NCBI GenBank assembly: GCA_049578985.1
Contig: JBAUMZ010000114.1
Coordinates: 62,001 to 126,000 of the forward strand
Source of the DNA: TH5896 sp049578985
Lineage (GTDB): Archaea; Thermoproteota; Nitrososphaeria; Nitrososphaerales; Nitrososphaeraceae
Length of the DNA: 64,000 bases
Direction: 5' to 3'
Position 1 is the first letter of the stretch. Each line of letters opens with the position of its first letter. Shown piece by piece: positions 27,025-35,946 of the stretch. Below the pieces are notes generated by a model. That model had not been told where the DNA came from and searched no databases. It was given only the letters and a program-made list of their open reading frames with translations. Made by a program: the position numbers and the translations under genes.

Positions 27025-28920
27025 TCATCGATTCTCAGATAGATCTTTTGTAGGGTCAGTAATACCACAAGGCAGTCTAAAACTAAATGTCGAACCTCTT
27101 CCATCAGTATTATTTTTTGCCCAAATTTCGCCCCCATGGGCTTCTATTACGCTTTTACATATGAATAGACCTAGTCCAGTTCCTGTCTCTGATTTGGTCG
27201 AGAACTTTGTAAACAGTCTAGTCATAATATCGGAATCGATTCCCTTACCAGTGTCTATAATATTGACTACAATGTCATGTAAATTCACTTCGATGGCAAC
27301 ACGTATGTACCCTTCCTGCGTGAACTTGACCGAGTTAGCTAGAAGATTGTAGATAACTTGGTATATTCTTCCCTTGTCAGCAGATACTGGAATTGCCCCT
27401 ATTGAATTGTATTGAAGCTGAACTTGGTTTGATCTTTCTTCATCCGCCTTTAAAGCGTTCTTAGTATCCTCCAACACTGAATGTATAACTAAGTCGAGAT
27501 CAAATGGTTCTTTATTAAGCCTTAGGCTTTTACTTTCTATACGGGTTACATCCAAAATGTCTGAAGCCAATCTTACAAGTCTTCTGGCGTTGCGCATGAT
27601 TGATTCAACCTGTTCATTGTCTACTGCCACTAAAGACTTTGATGTCATAAATTGGCGTTCAATGTACTGTGCCTCACCCAGAATAGGCATTATAGGAGTC
27701 CTCAATTCGTGGGCTGCCACGTTTATGAACTCTTTTTGCATCTTATCATGGATTTTAAGTTGTTTATTGGCGACTGCCAGGCGTCGATTTGTCTCCCCAA
27801 GTGAATTGTTAATCTCCTTCAGTTGACCTGTCCTGGATCTGATTGCATTGTCTAACCTTCTATTCCAGGATAGGACGATGAACGAGATAAATACAGCAAT
27901 ACACGCAGTAGTTATTACCACTATCGTACTAAAAGTGCTCAATTGATCTATTAAGCCCCCCACTTCTGTTGCAAGATTATGGGGTACACTCACGTAGAGT
28001 GTCCACAAATGTTCGGTGCCTATGCGGACAGGCTGATAGGCCATGGTTACGATAGAATCTGAATTAGGCAGCACTATATCATTAACTCCTCCATTCCTAT
28101 CCCTTAGTGAACTATTTATGATCGAATTATAAGAACTCTTTATGTCATCAGAAACAAGAGATTGAAATTCTGCAGACAGATAATTCTTCCCTACTAAAGA
28201 AGGCTCCCTTGCATAAACAATGACTCCATCTCGGTCCATGAATCCCACATTACTTACTACTTCGGGCGACAAATCTCTCTGTAACATTTCGCCCACAGTC
28301 TTCAGATTGATAGCTGAGACTATGACGCCGATAGGAGAATGTGCGTTAGTAGTTGAATTGGATACCTCTAAACTTACATTGCTTGTTCCAAGGCCTACTT
28401 GAAAGATAGGAAAAGAAATTAAGAGCTTGGTTTGATTGTCGTGAAAGTTAAGAACATTGCTGTAATAGGGTAGTGAAGTTTCGAGAGGGATTTGAATAAA
28501 TTCTTCTTCCATCAAGTCCGAAGACCCGGTCGATGTGAGATTCCTAGGATCTAGGTCTGTCCACGACAGTATCCGTCCATCCGCATCAAAAAGATAGTAT
28601 CCTTCAGTCAAATCCATTGTGGAATCCTGTGCAAATTTGAGAAGGATTTGGATCATGCTTTGGTTGTCAAAACCTGCTTGGAGATCACTCGATAAAACGC
28701 CTAGCTTATTCACGACCGGATTTACAGTGTGATAAAATATTCTTGAAAGGTCAAACGCAGTTATCCTAGCGTTTGACCTTATATTATCAGAAGCCAATTC
28801 TTCCACCTTGTTCGCTGTCATGGAAGAGTATTGATATGAAAGAAACGAAGACAAAAAGCCCACAACGACTATGATTACCAGGATAGCAATATTCAGTTTC
28901 GACAGCCTTGCGCCTAACAT
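27025..28920 (-). CDS. membrane sensor histidine kinase
   Basis: The 631 aa protein has TM1 (residues 10-29), an extracellular sensor of about 280 residues resembling a double-Cache domain (GYYLFDADGRILSW; VGFMDRDGVIVYA), TM2 (about 333-353), a coiled linker, a HisKA domain with H-box AAHELRTPIMPI (about 404-415) and a HATPase domain with N-box NLLANSVKF, G1 DTGKGID and G2 GTGLGLF. It is a hybrid-free orphan kinase: no receiver gene is adjacent. The ligand is unknown; Cache sensors usually bind small molecules outside the cell. Confidence 0.92.
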   Translation of the reverse strand: MLGARLSKLNIAILVIIVVVGFLSSFLSYQYSSMTANKVEELASDNIRSNARITAFDLSRIFYHTVNPVVNKLGVLSSDLQAGFDNQSMIQILLKFAQDSTMDLTEGYYLFDADGRILSWTDLDPRNLTSTGSSDLMEEEFIQIPLETSLPYYSNVLNFHDNQTKLLISFPIFQVGLGTSNVSLEVSNSTTNAHSPIGVIVSAINLKTVGEMLQRDLSPEVVSNVGFMDRDGVIVYAREPSLVGKNYLSAEFQSLVSDDIKSSYNSIINSSLRDRNGGVNDIVLPNSDSIVTMAYQPVRIGTEHLWTLYVSVPHNLATEVGGLIDQLSTFSTIVVITTACIAVFISFIVLSWNRRLDNAIRSRTGQLKEINNSLGETNRRLAVANKQLKIHDKMQKEFINVAAHELRTPIMPILGEAQYIERQFMTSKSLVAVDNEQVESIMRNARRLVRLASDILDVTRIESKSLRLNKEPFDLDLVIHSVLEDTKNALKADEERSNQVQLQYNSIGAIPVSADKGRIYQVIYNLLANSVKFTQEGYIRVAIEVNLHDIVVNIIDTGKGIDSDIMTRLFTKFSTKSETGTGLGLFICKSVIEAHGGEIWAKNNTDGRGSTFSFRLPCGITDPTKDLSENR

Positions 28921-29193
28921 TAGCTAGCCCCTTTAGTGTTCATTTGGAATAAATCATAATGCGTGAACGACTTTTATACTTGTCAGACGTGCCGGTGATT
29001 TGCCAATATTACCGACGATCTTGAAGTATCAAGATCACCTGTATCAATGAGAATCATTAGTTATTTGAGTTAACATGATTCAGATATCTTATGTTAATAT
29101 TTATTTTCGTGCAATTGAGCATTAATTCTTTTTCATCAAATGAATCAAGAGATAGGTTTAATTTCAACTAGTCATATTTGACAATGAAAAAAA

Positions 29194-29352
29194 ATGACAG
29201 ATGAGATATTCATGTATGGGATTGCCGCTGGCTCACTTGCCGTCCTGACGGCAATATTATTCGGTTCAAGGGGTAAACGTAAGGCTGATGAGAGAAAATT
29301 AACAGCTGATTCAACTGGATCATCAGAAAGTGGTAGAACGGGAGCTATATAG
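29194..29352 (+). CDS. small single-span membrane protein, 52 aa
   Basis: An ATG frame encodes MTDEIFMYGIAAGSLAVLTA, one transmembrane helix (residues 6-23), then a Lys/Arg/Asp/Ser-rich soluble tail of about 28 residues. This design is common among Thaumarchaeota mini-membrane proteins. An opposing frame on the minus strand is poorer in composition and was rejected. Function unknown. Confidence 0.5.
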   Translation: MTDEIFMYGIAAGSLAVLTAILFGSRGKRKADERKLTADSTGSSESGRTGAI

Positions 29353-29428
29353 TTAGTACTGCCACTAGGGGTCGTCTGAATGAAAACCTGATTAATACAG
29401 AATATTCGAAAACTTACGTAGCGGTCGT

Positions 29429-29629
29429 TCAAAAATTCTTCTTTCTTTTGTTTAACTTAAGTAGTATTAACCCAGCAACTCCCCACAGCGTTACTGCTAC
29501 GAAGGTCTGCCTGAAAAACCATGCAATCCCACCAGCAACCGCAAAGACCATCCCTAAGATTCCTATGGCCTGCCTCCTCTTTACCATTAGCAGGATCCTC
29601 GAAGGGATCGAAAATAACCCTTTCGCCAT
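29429..29629 (-). CDS. small two-span membrane protein, 66 aa
   Basis: Two hydrophobic helices (about residues 21-38 and 43-57) flanked by basic ends (MVKRRQ; LNKRKKNF) predict a hairpin membrane protein with both termini inside. It may be translated from the internal ATG (MVKRRQ) at residue 15. No family recognised. Confidence 0.5.
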   Translation of the reverse strand: MAKGLFSIPSRILLMVKRRQAIGILGMVFAVAGGIAWFFRQTFVAVTLWGVAGLILLKLNKRKKNF

Positions 29630-29802
29630 AAATCAATTCCCGATAGCTGTTAAATTACGAAATACTAGTATGGATTCAAGAAAACCATGATGCAATAGTT
29701 ACGAGATAATTTGGATGTCAAGATAATACCTCAAAGGGATATTGGTAGATAAATAAGTCAAGATCTAGGTAGATAAATGCCCTTATTTCAGATTGGGAAT
29801 TA

Positions 29803-30273
29803 ATGGAGCTTTACACTGAAGATAAAACTGGATATCGACATTCATTAAGATCGGAATCCAAGATGATGAACCCCACATGGACTGAAGAACCACGAAATTC
29901 CAATGAGAAGCATAAAGGCTATATACTCTTCGCGAAACGCAGTTGTGTGGCACTATTTGGAATATTTGGCACCCACACTGTTGATGTCTGTCCTTTAAAC
30001 AGCAAAACAAGTGCTAAGACTATGGTCCAAATGGCAGAGAAGAGTGCAGATGCAACAAGTAACCGTTCCAAATATGGAATAAGCAAGATCATTGGTAGGT
30101 ATCACTCAGCATTGGAGCACACATTTATTTGGATCGTTGACGCAGAGAGCGCACATCAACTAGAAAAATTCTTAATTGATATAGGCTCTGCAAAGTTTAA
30201 TTCATCCAAAATTGTTCCATTAATCAATTTCGAAGAGGTCGTGCGCAAGGGGACCGATGAACTTCATAACTAG
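29803..30273 (+). CDS. conserved thaumarchaeal hypothetical protein
   Basis: This 156 aa soluble protein has a central pattern YGISKIIGRYHSALEHTFIW and WIVDAESAHQLEKFLIDIG, resembling a ferredoxin-like fold domain that recurs in ammonia-oxidizing archaea (DUF3303-like from memory). The segment GTHTVDVCPLNSK near residue 56 may be functional (Cys-Pro). The N-terminal 35 residues look poorly conserved and the true start may be internal. No operon partner. Confidence 0.55.
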   Translation: MELYTEDKTGYRHSLRSESKMMNPTWTEEPRNSNEKHKGYILFAKRSCVALFGIFGTHTVDVCPLNSKTSAKTMVQMAEKSADATSNRSKYGISKIIGRYHSALEHTFIWIVDAESAHQLEKFLIDIGSAKFNSSKIVPLINFEEVVRKGTDELHN

Positions 30274-30326
30274 TATTCTGTCCGCTGTTGATTAATTTAG
30301 GTAATACCTAAGAGTTTGGAACAGAT

Positions 30327-30461
30327 TCACTCAAATCTGTAATCAACGAGGCTATAACCACATCTTGGACACCTCCCTTTAGCACTCCATCTAAGATGAC
30401 GAAAATATATTCTACTTTTCTTACCATCAGATGCAAGTTTTATAGGATCAAAATCATGCAC
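30327..30461 (-). CDS. possible mini zinc-ribbon protein, 44 aa
   Basis: A GTG-initiated minus-strand frame contains IYFRHLRWSAKGRCPRCGYS, a CPRCGY knuckle after an aromatic/basic segment. The composition is natural but only one CxxC pair is present, so zinc binding would need a dimer or partner. It might also be the remnant of a transposase zinc ribbon. Confidence 0.35.
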   Translation of the reverse strand: MHDFDPIKLASDGKKSRIYFRHLRWSAKGRCPRCGYSLVDYRFE

Positions 30462-30798
30462 GCAGCACGAACGTACCAGTCAGAATTATCTTTTATTTCT
30501 TGTTCCAAATGTTTGGGTATTACCTTAATTTATACAGTCCGTTGTTGATTAATTTATACAGTTCTTCATTTTTAACAATCTTCCTGTTTGTGTGTGTGTC
30601 ACACAAAGTTAGATTACATTTTGGATTCTTATTACATTTAATTTACTATATCGCTAAGCTAACGTCGAAAATATCATTACATCTGGGTTCAAACAATAGG
30701 GAAATAGTAGAGGAATAATTTGATTTCATGTTCTATGCATCAGCGGAGTCTTTGGTATTTTAAATCATGTATATATTTCCTTGCAGTTTAGATAATAT
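30462..30798. other. intergenic region upstream of aconitase, no gene seen
   Basis: AT-rich; an open frame at 30500-30718 is Leu/Tyr/Ser-rich with unnatural composition and was rejected. The aconitase start lies after tttagataatat (30786-30797), a likely promoter element. Confidence 0.5.
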
Positions 30799-33123
30799 AT
30801 GACCGAGCAAAATGATTCGAGCTACACACAAGCGATGTCCCAAGTTATTGCAGAGATTTACCGGAGGTCACATGATAATATATCAAGATTTCATACAATC
30901 ACAAATAGACCGCTTACTTTGAGTGAAAAAATAATTATCGGCCATTTAGAACATCAAGTTGGGCCCGATCTGGATAATAATTTAACTAGGGGTAAGAGTT
31001 ACGTATCATTAAGGCCTGACAGGGTAGCGCTCCAGGATGTAACTGGACAAATGACACTGCTCCAGTTTATGCAAACGGGGTTGCAACACATAAAGGTACC
31101 TACTACCGTGCACTGCGATCACCTTATCCAGGCGAGGGTTGAAGGGGAGCAAGACACACGGGCAGCTCTCTACGAGAATACCGAGGTCTACCAGTTCTTG
31201 GAATCTGCAAGCAGAAAATACGGGATAGGATTCTGGAAGCCTGGTGCAGGCATTATTCATCAAGTTGTCCTAGAGAACTACGCGTTTCCTGGTGGCCTCA
31301 TGATTGGAACTGACTCACACACACCTAATGCAGGTGGTCTTGGCATGCTAGCTATAGGAGTAGGAGGTTTGGACGCGGCCGAAGTAATGGTAGGAATACC
31401 ATGGGAATTGTTATACCCTAAGCGAATTGGAATACTCCTCACTGGATCGCTTAACGGTTGGACATCTCCTAAGGATATTATCTTACATGTGGCCTCAATC
31501 TTGACCGTAGCCGGAGGCACGAACGCGATAATTGAATATTTTGGTCCAGGTTGCGCAACCCTCAGCTGCACTGGTAAGGCAACCATTACTAACATGGGAG
31601 CCGAGATTGGCGCGACGACATCAATTTTTCCCTACGACGGAAAGATGAGTGAATATCTTGCAGCGACAGGAAGGAGTGAAATAGCTGAGCTAGCGAATCA
31701 AAATTTTAGCATACTGCAACAAGATCCAGAAATAGAGCGAGAAATTCTACGAGACCGCGAGAACAGCTCAAATTACTTTGATCAATTAATCGAGTTTAAC
31801 CTTTCCGAATTAGAACCGTATATAGTAGGTCCTCATACACCAGATCTTGCTCGCCCCGTCTCAAAAATGGCCTCTGATGTGAGGAAAAATGGATATGTAG
31901 ATGAAATATCTGTTGCGCTTATAGGTAGTTGTACCAATTCGTCGTATGAGGATATGTCACGAGCAGCCGACATTGCAGAACAGGCGCATGCACGAGGATT
32001 GAAGACAAAAATCCCTTTGCAAGTCACGCCTGGCTCTGAAATGATTAGATCTACAATTGAACGGGATGGACAGATGGATTTGCTTAAGAGAATTGGAGCT
32101 AATGTCCTTGCGAATGCGTGTGGACCATGTATCGGCCAATGGCAGAGATCGGAATTGAAAACTGGTGTACCGAATTCTATCGTTACATCGTACAATCGTA
32201 ATTTTCCTGGTAGAAATGATGGTAGCCGTGAGACTATGAATTTCATCACAAGTCCGGAGATGGTCATTGCCTTAGCTTTGGGCGGAAGGTTATCATTTAA
32301 TCCACTAAATGATGAATTAGTAGCTAGCGATGGAAGCTTATTCAAGCTTGAACCTCCCAAGGTTGCGCCAGAGATTCCCAATATAGGATTTGCCTACGTC
32401 GCTGATACATTTGTCGCACCAGCCAGAGATCCTGAGAACATAAGTGTGGTTATCAGAAAGGATAGTGATAGGCTCCAAAAACTCGAGTCATTTCCAGCCT
32501 GGGATGGGAAGGATTTCGAAGACCTTCCAATATTAGCCAAAGTAGCTGGGAAATGTACAACCGACCATATATCTCCTGCAGGAGCATGGCTGATGTATCG
32601 AGGTCATCTCGATAAAATAAGTGATAATTTGCTTCTAGGCGCAGTGAATTCCTTTAACGGAAAAATTGGCGTTGGAAAGAACTTGTTCAATAATCAGATA
32701 GCTCCATTTCCAGAAATAGCTAGAATGTATAGTAATCAAGGAATAAAATGGGTAATAATAGGTGACATGAACTACGGGGAAGGTAGTAGTAGAGAACACG
32801 CCGCCATGTCTCCAAGGTATTTAGGTTGTGCCGCGGTAATCGCTCGAAGCTTTGCAAGAATTCATGAAACTAATCTGAAGAAGCAGGGAGTCCTTGCCAC
32901 TACATTTGCCGACAAGTCAGACTTTGAAAAAGTAGGTGAGGACGATAGGATAAGCATACATGGGTTAAGTAGATTAGAACCAGGCAAACCTCTGGAGTGC
33001 ATACTATATCATGGTAACAAGAGAAAAGAGACAATCTGGCTCCACCATTCGTACAATGAGACTCAAATTGACTGGTTCAAAATGGGTTCTGCACTTAATG
33101 TGATTAGAAATAGAAAAATATGA
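30799..33123 (+). CDS. acn: aconitate hydratase, mitochondrial-type
   Basis: The 774 aa iron-sulfur enzyme interconverts citrate and isocitrate. It has GTDSHTPNAGGLGMLAIGVG (about 171-190), the cluster ligands in IGSCTNSSYEDM (about 374-385) and ANACGPCIGQ (about 436-445), and the swivel-domain motif GEGSSREHAA (about 660). Length and motif order match mitochondrial aconitase rather than AcnA (about 890 aa) or AcnB. In Thaumarchaeota it serves the oxidative half of the incomplete TCA route to 2-oxoglutarate. The ferredoxin-dependent oxidoreductase 5 kb downstream acts on 2-oxoacids of the same pathway. Confidence 0.94.
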   Translation: MTEQNDSSYTQAMSQVIAEIYRRSHDNISRFHTITNRPLTLSEKIIIGHLEHQVGPDLDNNLTRGKSYVSLRPDRVALQDVTGQMTLLQFMQTGLQHIKVPTTVHCDHLIQARVEGEQDTRAALYENTEVYQFLESASRKYGIGFWKPGAGIIHQVVLENYAFPGGLMIGTDSHTPNAGGLGMLAIGVGGLDAAEVMVGIPWELLYPKRIGILLTGSLNGWTSPKDIILHVASILTVAGGTNAIIEYFGPGCATLSCTGKATITNMGAEIGATTSIFPYDGKMSEYLAATGRSEIAELANQNFSILQQDPEIEREILRDRENSSNYFDQLIEFNLSELEPYIVGPHTPDLARPVSKMASDVRKNGYVDEISVALIGSCTNSSYEDMSRAADIAEQAHARGLKTKIPLQVTPGSEMIRSTIERDGQMDLLKRIGANVLANACGPCIGQWQRSELKTGVPNSIVTSYNRNFPGRNDGSRETMNFITSPEMVIALALGGRLSFNPLNDELVASDGSLFKLEPPKVAPEIPNIGFAYVADTFVAPARDPENISVVIRKDSDRLQKLESFPAWDGKDFEDLPILAKVAGKCTTDHISPAGAWLMYRGHLDKISDNLLLGAVNSFNGKIGVGKNLFNNQIAPFPEIARMYSNQGIKWVIIGDMNYGEGSSREHAAMSPRYLGCAAVIARSFARIHETNLKKQGVLATTFADKSDFEKVGEDDRISIHGLSRLEPGKPLECILYHGNKRKETIWLHHSYNETQIDWFKMGSALNVIRNRKI

Positions 33124-33239
33124 TTCCATCCTCCTTCCATATTTCAACTTTCATTCTTGTCATATCCCAAGGCACGAAGCAAAGGCAAACGAATTGTGTT
33201 AGCACTCAACTTGGCATCCAGAAGTTCGTATCGTTTTGA

Positions 33240-33277
33240 TCTTACATATGCCAATGAATCTTACATATGCCAATGAA
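33240..33277. repeat. 19-bp tandem duplication
   Basis: The unit tcttacatatgccaatgaa occurs twice head to tail at 33240-33258 and 33259-33277, 120 bp after aconitase. No gene spans it. Confidence 0.8.
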
Positions 33278-33310
33278 ACGTTTGACAATGGACAAGAAGA
33301 GCCCTAAATT

Positions 33311-33442
33311 ATGCAAGACCTTAAAATTTTAGAGGCAAAAGAACGCTTATGGCAATTCAGTTCGGATAGTTTTCAAGCCGGCATGCATTCTCCAGAATAT
33401 ATCTCTTTCTACTGGCGTTTGTCCAAATTAAAAAACATTTGA
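33311..33442 (+). CDS. possible small protein, 43 aa
   Basis: An ATG frame encoding MQDLKILEAKERLWQFSSDS and ending RLSKLKNI has an amphipathic, natural composition. I recognise no family. It sits alone in a 395 bp gap between aconitase and a zinc-ribbon gene. Confidence 0.4.
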   Translation: MQDLKILEAKERLWQFSSDSFQAGMHSPEYISFYWRLSKLKNI

Positions 33443-33518
33443 TTAGGATTGTATGTATTGATGTTGAGAAAGCTTAATAAGCATATTTCTTGTCATAAAA
33501 TGATAAGGCTATAGGAGT

Positions 33519-33767
33519 ATGACTTGTAAAGGAATATGTTCTAGGCATAAGGCTCAGAAGCCCGTGGGAATGGGAAGATATGCTAATGGGCAAAAGAGAT
33601 GTCAGATATGCGAGATATTTTTGAAATGGGAAGGATTATGGTGCCCATGTTGTGGATATAGGTTAAGAACTAAACCTAGAAATTTGAAATATAAAGCCAA
33701 ATTGCGACAACGCGAAACAGTTATCACAGTACATGAGAACATGATCGTAAAGAAAATACCTACCTAG
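33519..33767 (+). CDS. thaumarchaeal zinc-ribbon protein
   Basis: The 82 aa basic protein has C-x3-C near residue 3, then RCQICEIFLKWEGLWCPCCG (residues 27-46), a four-Cys zinc ribbon followed by YRLRTKPRN. Small proteins with this ribbon and a basic tail recur, from memory, in Nitrososphaera genomes. A nucleic-acid-binding role is plausible from charge only. Confidence 0.65.
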   Translation: MTCKGICSRHKAQKPVGMGRYANGQKRCQICEIFLKWEGLWCPCCGYRLRTKPRNLKYKAKLRQRETVITVHENMIVKKIPT

Positions 33768-33959
33768 CTAGTGGCTAGCCCTTATAATTCTGTTTTTAGT
33801 ATCACAAGCAGTAAAGGTATAATGCAGGCCTTTTTATGCGTGGTTTGCTGATTTGGCTTGTTGAATACTCAAGTAGCAAGGGTGAGTGAATGGTGCACGC
33901 TCATGTGACCAACGAGGCGGTCAAAATGCATGACTGACTGGATTCATTAGCGAAAGTAA

Positions 33960-34181
33960 CTCTACCTTACTTATCATGATATCATAATAGAGGATCATTT
34001 ATCGGACTTACTGTATAATGATAGACGATTTAATGAAAGCATCGTTCTAAGAGTTAATTTATTGGATGGAATGAAACGCCATTTACGAATACAAAATCAT
34101 AACGATAACAAGGAATTGCTGGAATATCTGCGACTGCTGCGGAATAGCCGTTCTGTTGAAGATGGATCTGCGACTACCTAA
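33960..34181 (+). pseudogene. coding-like frame without a start codon
   Basis: A 73-codon open frame with good composition (HDIIIEDHLSDLLYNDRRFN ... VNLLDGMKRHLRI ... ELLEYLRLLRNS) has no ATG or GTG before MKRHL and only one late TTG. Its N-terminus is likely missing, so I read it as a 5'-truncated gene or as one joined to an upstream frame by a shift. Confidence 0.35.
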
Positions 34182-34388
34182 TCATGTATCATCGTAGTGG
34201 GAGGTAAATACTGGCTTGTGAATACCTACTCAAGATTAGTTTAATCTAGAACTCCATCTGTACCATGTAAATCTGGTATTTTTACTGTACTCATGCATTT
34301 GAAAATAAATAATACATCATTCATTACAAAAGCGAATTTGAAGGAAGAGTAAAAGAGGTGTCGGAGCACCTTTGACGCCCGACGCTAC

Positions 34389-35243
34389 TTAGCTATATGG
34401 CAACTCTAAAGTGAAGTCCTGTAGATTTGCCACTATACTAGGTACGTCCAAACCAGAAGTTGTCCATACAATTAATGTTTGTTCATCACCAGTTCCACTC
34501 TGACCTCCTCGAAGGTCTTTGAAGTTATGAGTACTGTTTATTGTGAAGCCTTTGTTTTGTAAATCAGCTGCGTATGTTTGAATGTCTTGAGTAGGCACCA
34601 TCAACATGCCAACAGTATCAACATCACTTGCTGACGACGAAGTCAACATTTCGGGCTGATTGACCACGGTTATTGTCCCATTCATTACAAAAGCAGGGTC
34701 GTCTTCATTTACGTCCTTTTCAAAATAAGTGTATACCCCTGTATCATTAAATGCTGTAGATGTTGTCGCCGTGTTGTATTCAAATCCCCCACTATCAAAT
34801 ACGGGAGTAGTTGAAGTATCGGTTTCTGATGATGGTATTAAGTCGCCTTGGACCGCCGTTATAGTGCGATCGTGATCTACATCTCCATTAAACCACGTAA
34901 CAGCAGTTCCGGCATTTACAACAGCATTCTGAGGCAGATAGGGCTGGGTTGCAAGGGGATATTGATTGGTTTGTTGGTTTGTTGATTCATGAGCTTCGTT
35001 GGGAATGAAAATCACAAGATTCTTAATGTTATTTCCTAGTACCATAGTCTCAGTGCCGAATACATAAGATGCGTTAATGTTGGGGGGTTGCTCCTGTAGT
35101 TGGTTTTCGGCTCCTGTACTACCATTTAGCTGTGCGTTAGCAAAGGATATCTCATATGTACTGGAAAAAACCATAATAAAAAACAGCACCGCCGTTACAC
35201 CTACCAGTTTCAAACCATTTTTGCTATTTAAGTTGGTTTCCAT
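34389..35243 (-). CDS. secreted cupredoxin-like protein lacking copper ligands
   Basis: The 284 aa protein has a signal peptide (residues 11-37, cleavage near FANAQ) and a cupredoxin-like domain: NAVVNAGTAVTWFNGDVDHD (about 110-129), FDSGGF, then FNDTGVYTYFEKDVNEDD and GTITVV. The first His position is kept (DHD), but the C-terminal loop that normally holds Cys and His (YYCxxHP) has neither, so no type-1 copper centre is expected. The C-terminal about 80 residues form a separate mixed alpha/beta domain. Probably a structural or binding protein of the cell surface. Confidence 0.65.
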   Translation of the reverse strand: METNLNSKNGLKLVGVTAVLFFIMVFSSTYEISFANAQLNGSTGAENQLQEQPPNINASYVFGTETMVLGNNIKNLVIFIPNEAHESTNQQTNQYPLATQPYLPQNAVVNAGTAVTWFNGDVDHDRTITAVQGDLIPSSETDTSTTPVFDSGGFEYNTATTSTAFNDTGVYTYFEKDVNEDDPAFVMNGTITVVNQPEMLTSSSASDVDTVGMLMVPTQDIQTYAADLQNKGFTINSTHNFKDLRGGQSGTGDEQTLIVWTTSGLDVPSIVANLQDFTLELPYS

Positions 35244-35554
35244 CTCAGATTACATCTTGCTTTTCCTGTTTCGATAATATAAAAGTTAGTTGTATGCAGG
35301 CGCCTATGCTTATTGAATAGGATTAGGAGTCTATTTCACTCTAAAGTATCCTGAACCCATAGATGGAGAATCAGGGGGCTCGTGAGCGACCAACCAAGGC
35401 ATTTTACAAGTAGTCGTCGCATAAGCCTTGCTTAAATTAGTTCCGCATCTTAGGAATCGTCGGCAAGAGTTGGTTTTGGTAAGATTCTTACTGTTTTTGG
35501 CAAGACACTAACTAACGGGCCTGACCTAGGGCGAAGATTGTGAGAATGAAAATA
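35244..35554. other. intergenic region, no gene seen
   Basis: Lies between the secreted cupredoxin-like gene and tRNA-Thr. No frame or structure stands out. Confidence 0.5.
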
Positions 35555-35628
35555 AGCCTTGACCGGGATTTGGACCCGGGACCTTTGCCTTACCAAGGCA
35601 ACGCTCTACCAGGCTGAGCTATCAAGGC
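35555..35628 (-). tRNA. tRNA-Thr (anticodon GGT), no intron
   Basis: The minus strand folds completely: acceptor GCCTTGA/TCAAGGC, D-arm GCTC-AGCCTGGTA-GAGC, anticodon stem TTGCC/GGCAA with loop TTGGTAA (anticodon GGT), variable AGGTC, T-arm CCGGG-TCCAAAT-CCCGG, discriminator T73, as usual for archaeal tRNA-Thr. No CCA is encoded. Confidence 0.96.
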
Positions 35629-35887
35629 ACTAATAACACCCTGCAAGGCAGGAAGTAAAATTCGCTACGGCCACCTACATAAGCTTAACTGCACTCTTTT
35701 TACAAAAGTCCACATTTGCTTGGGGGATTCTCAACTTTCGTGAAAACGGGTACGTTAGCAGAAAATTTTTGAGGATGTAGAAAATCGATTGTTTGGTGGT
35801 CAATCCATATTTCCTGGTTTCTGCAAGATTTAAGTAAGGACTAGTCGATTCGTCCTGTGAAGCGGGGGTTGTAGAGCCTGGCCAAAT

Positions 35888-35906
35888 TGTAATCGCATGC
35901 TTGGAG
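35888..35906 (+). other. tRNA-Leu intron 1, D-stem position 23/24
   Basis: Its removal restores D-stem pairing TAC with GTA. The central helix is CCAA/TTGG with bulges AT^T and AG^A; the outer helix is weak, so this is a relaxed bulge-helix-bulge motif. Confidence 0.8.
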
Positions 35907-35920
35907 ACGCGGGACTTAAG

Positions 35921-35936
35921 ATCACAGTTATAGGTG
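35921..35936 (+). other. tRNA-Leu intron 2, canonical position 37/38
   Basis: The central helix is CTTA/TAGG (one G-T wobble), bulges AG^A and TG^A, outer helix GGGA/TCCC. Removal gives a normal 7-nt anticodon loop. Confidence 0.88.
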
Positions 35937-35946
35937 ATCCCGTCTC

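Noticed and set aside
29172..29432. 86-codon minus-strand frame
   Set aside because: The plus-strand 52-aa membrane-protein frame at the same place has better composition and a good start.
30500..30718. 72-codon plus-strand frame, Leu/Tyr/Ser-rich
   Set aside because: It looks like AT-rich non-coding DNA read as a hydrophobic peptide, with no charged residues over long stretches.
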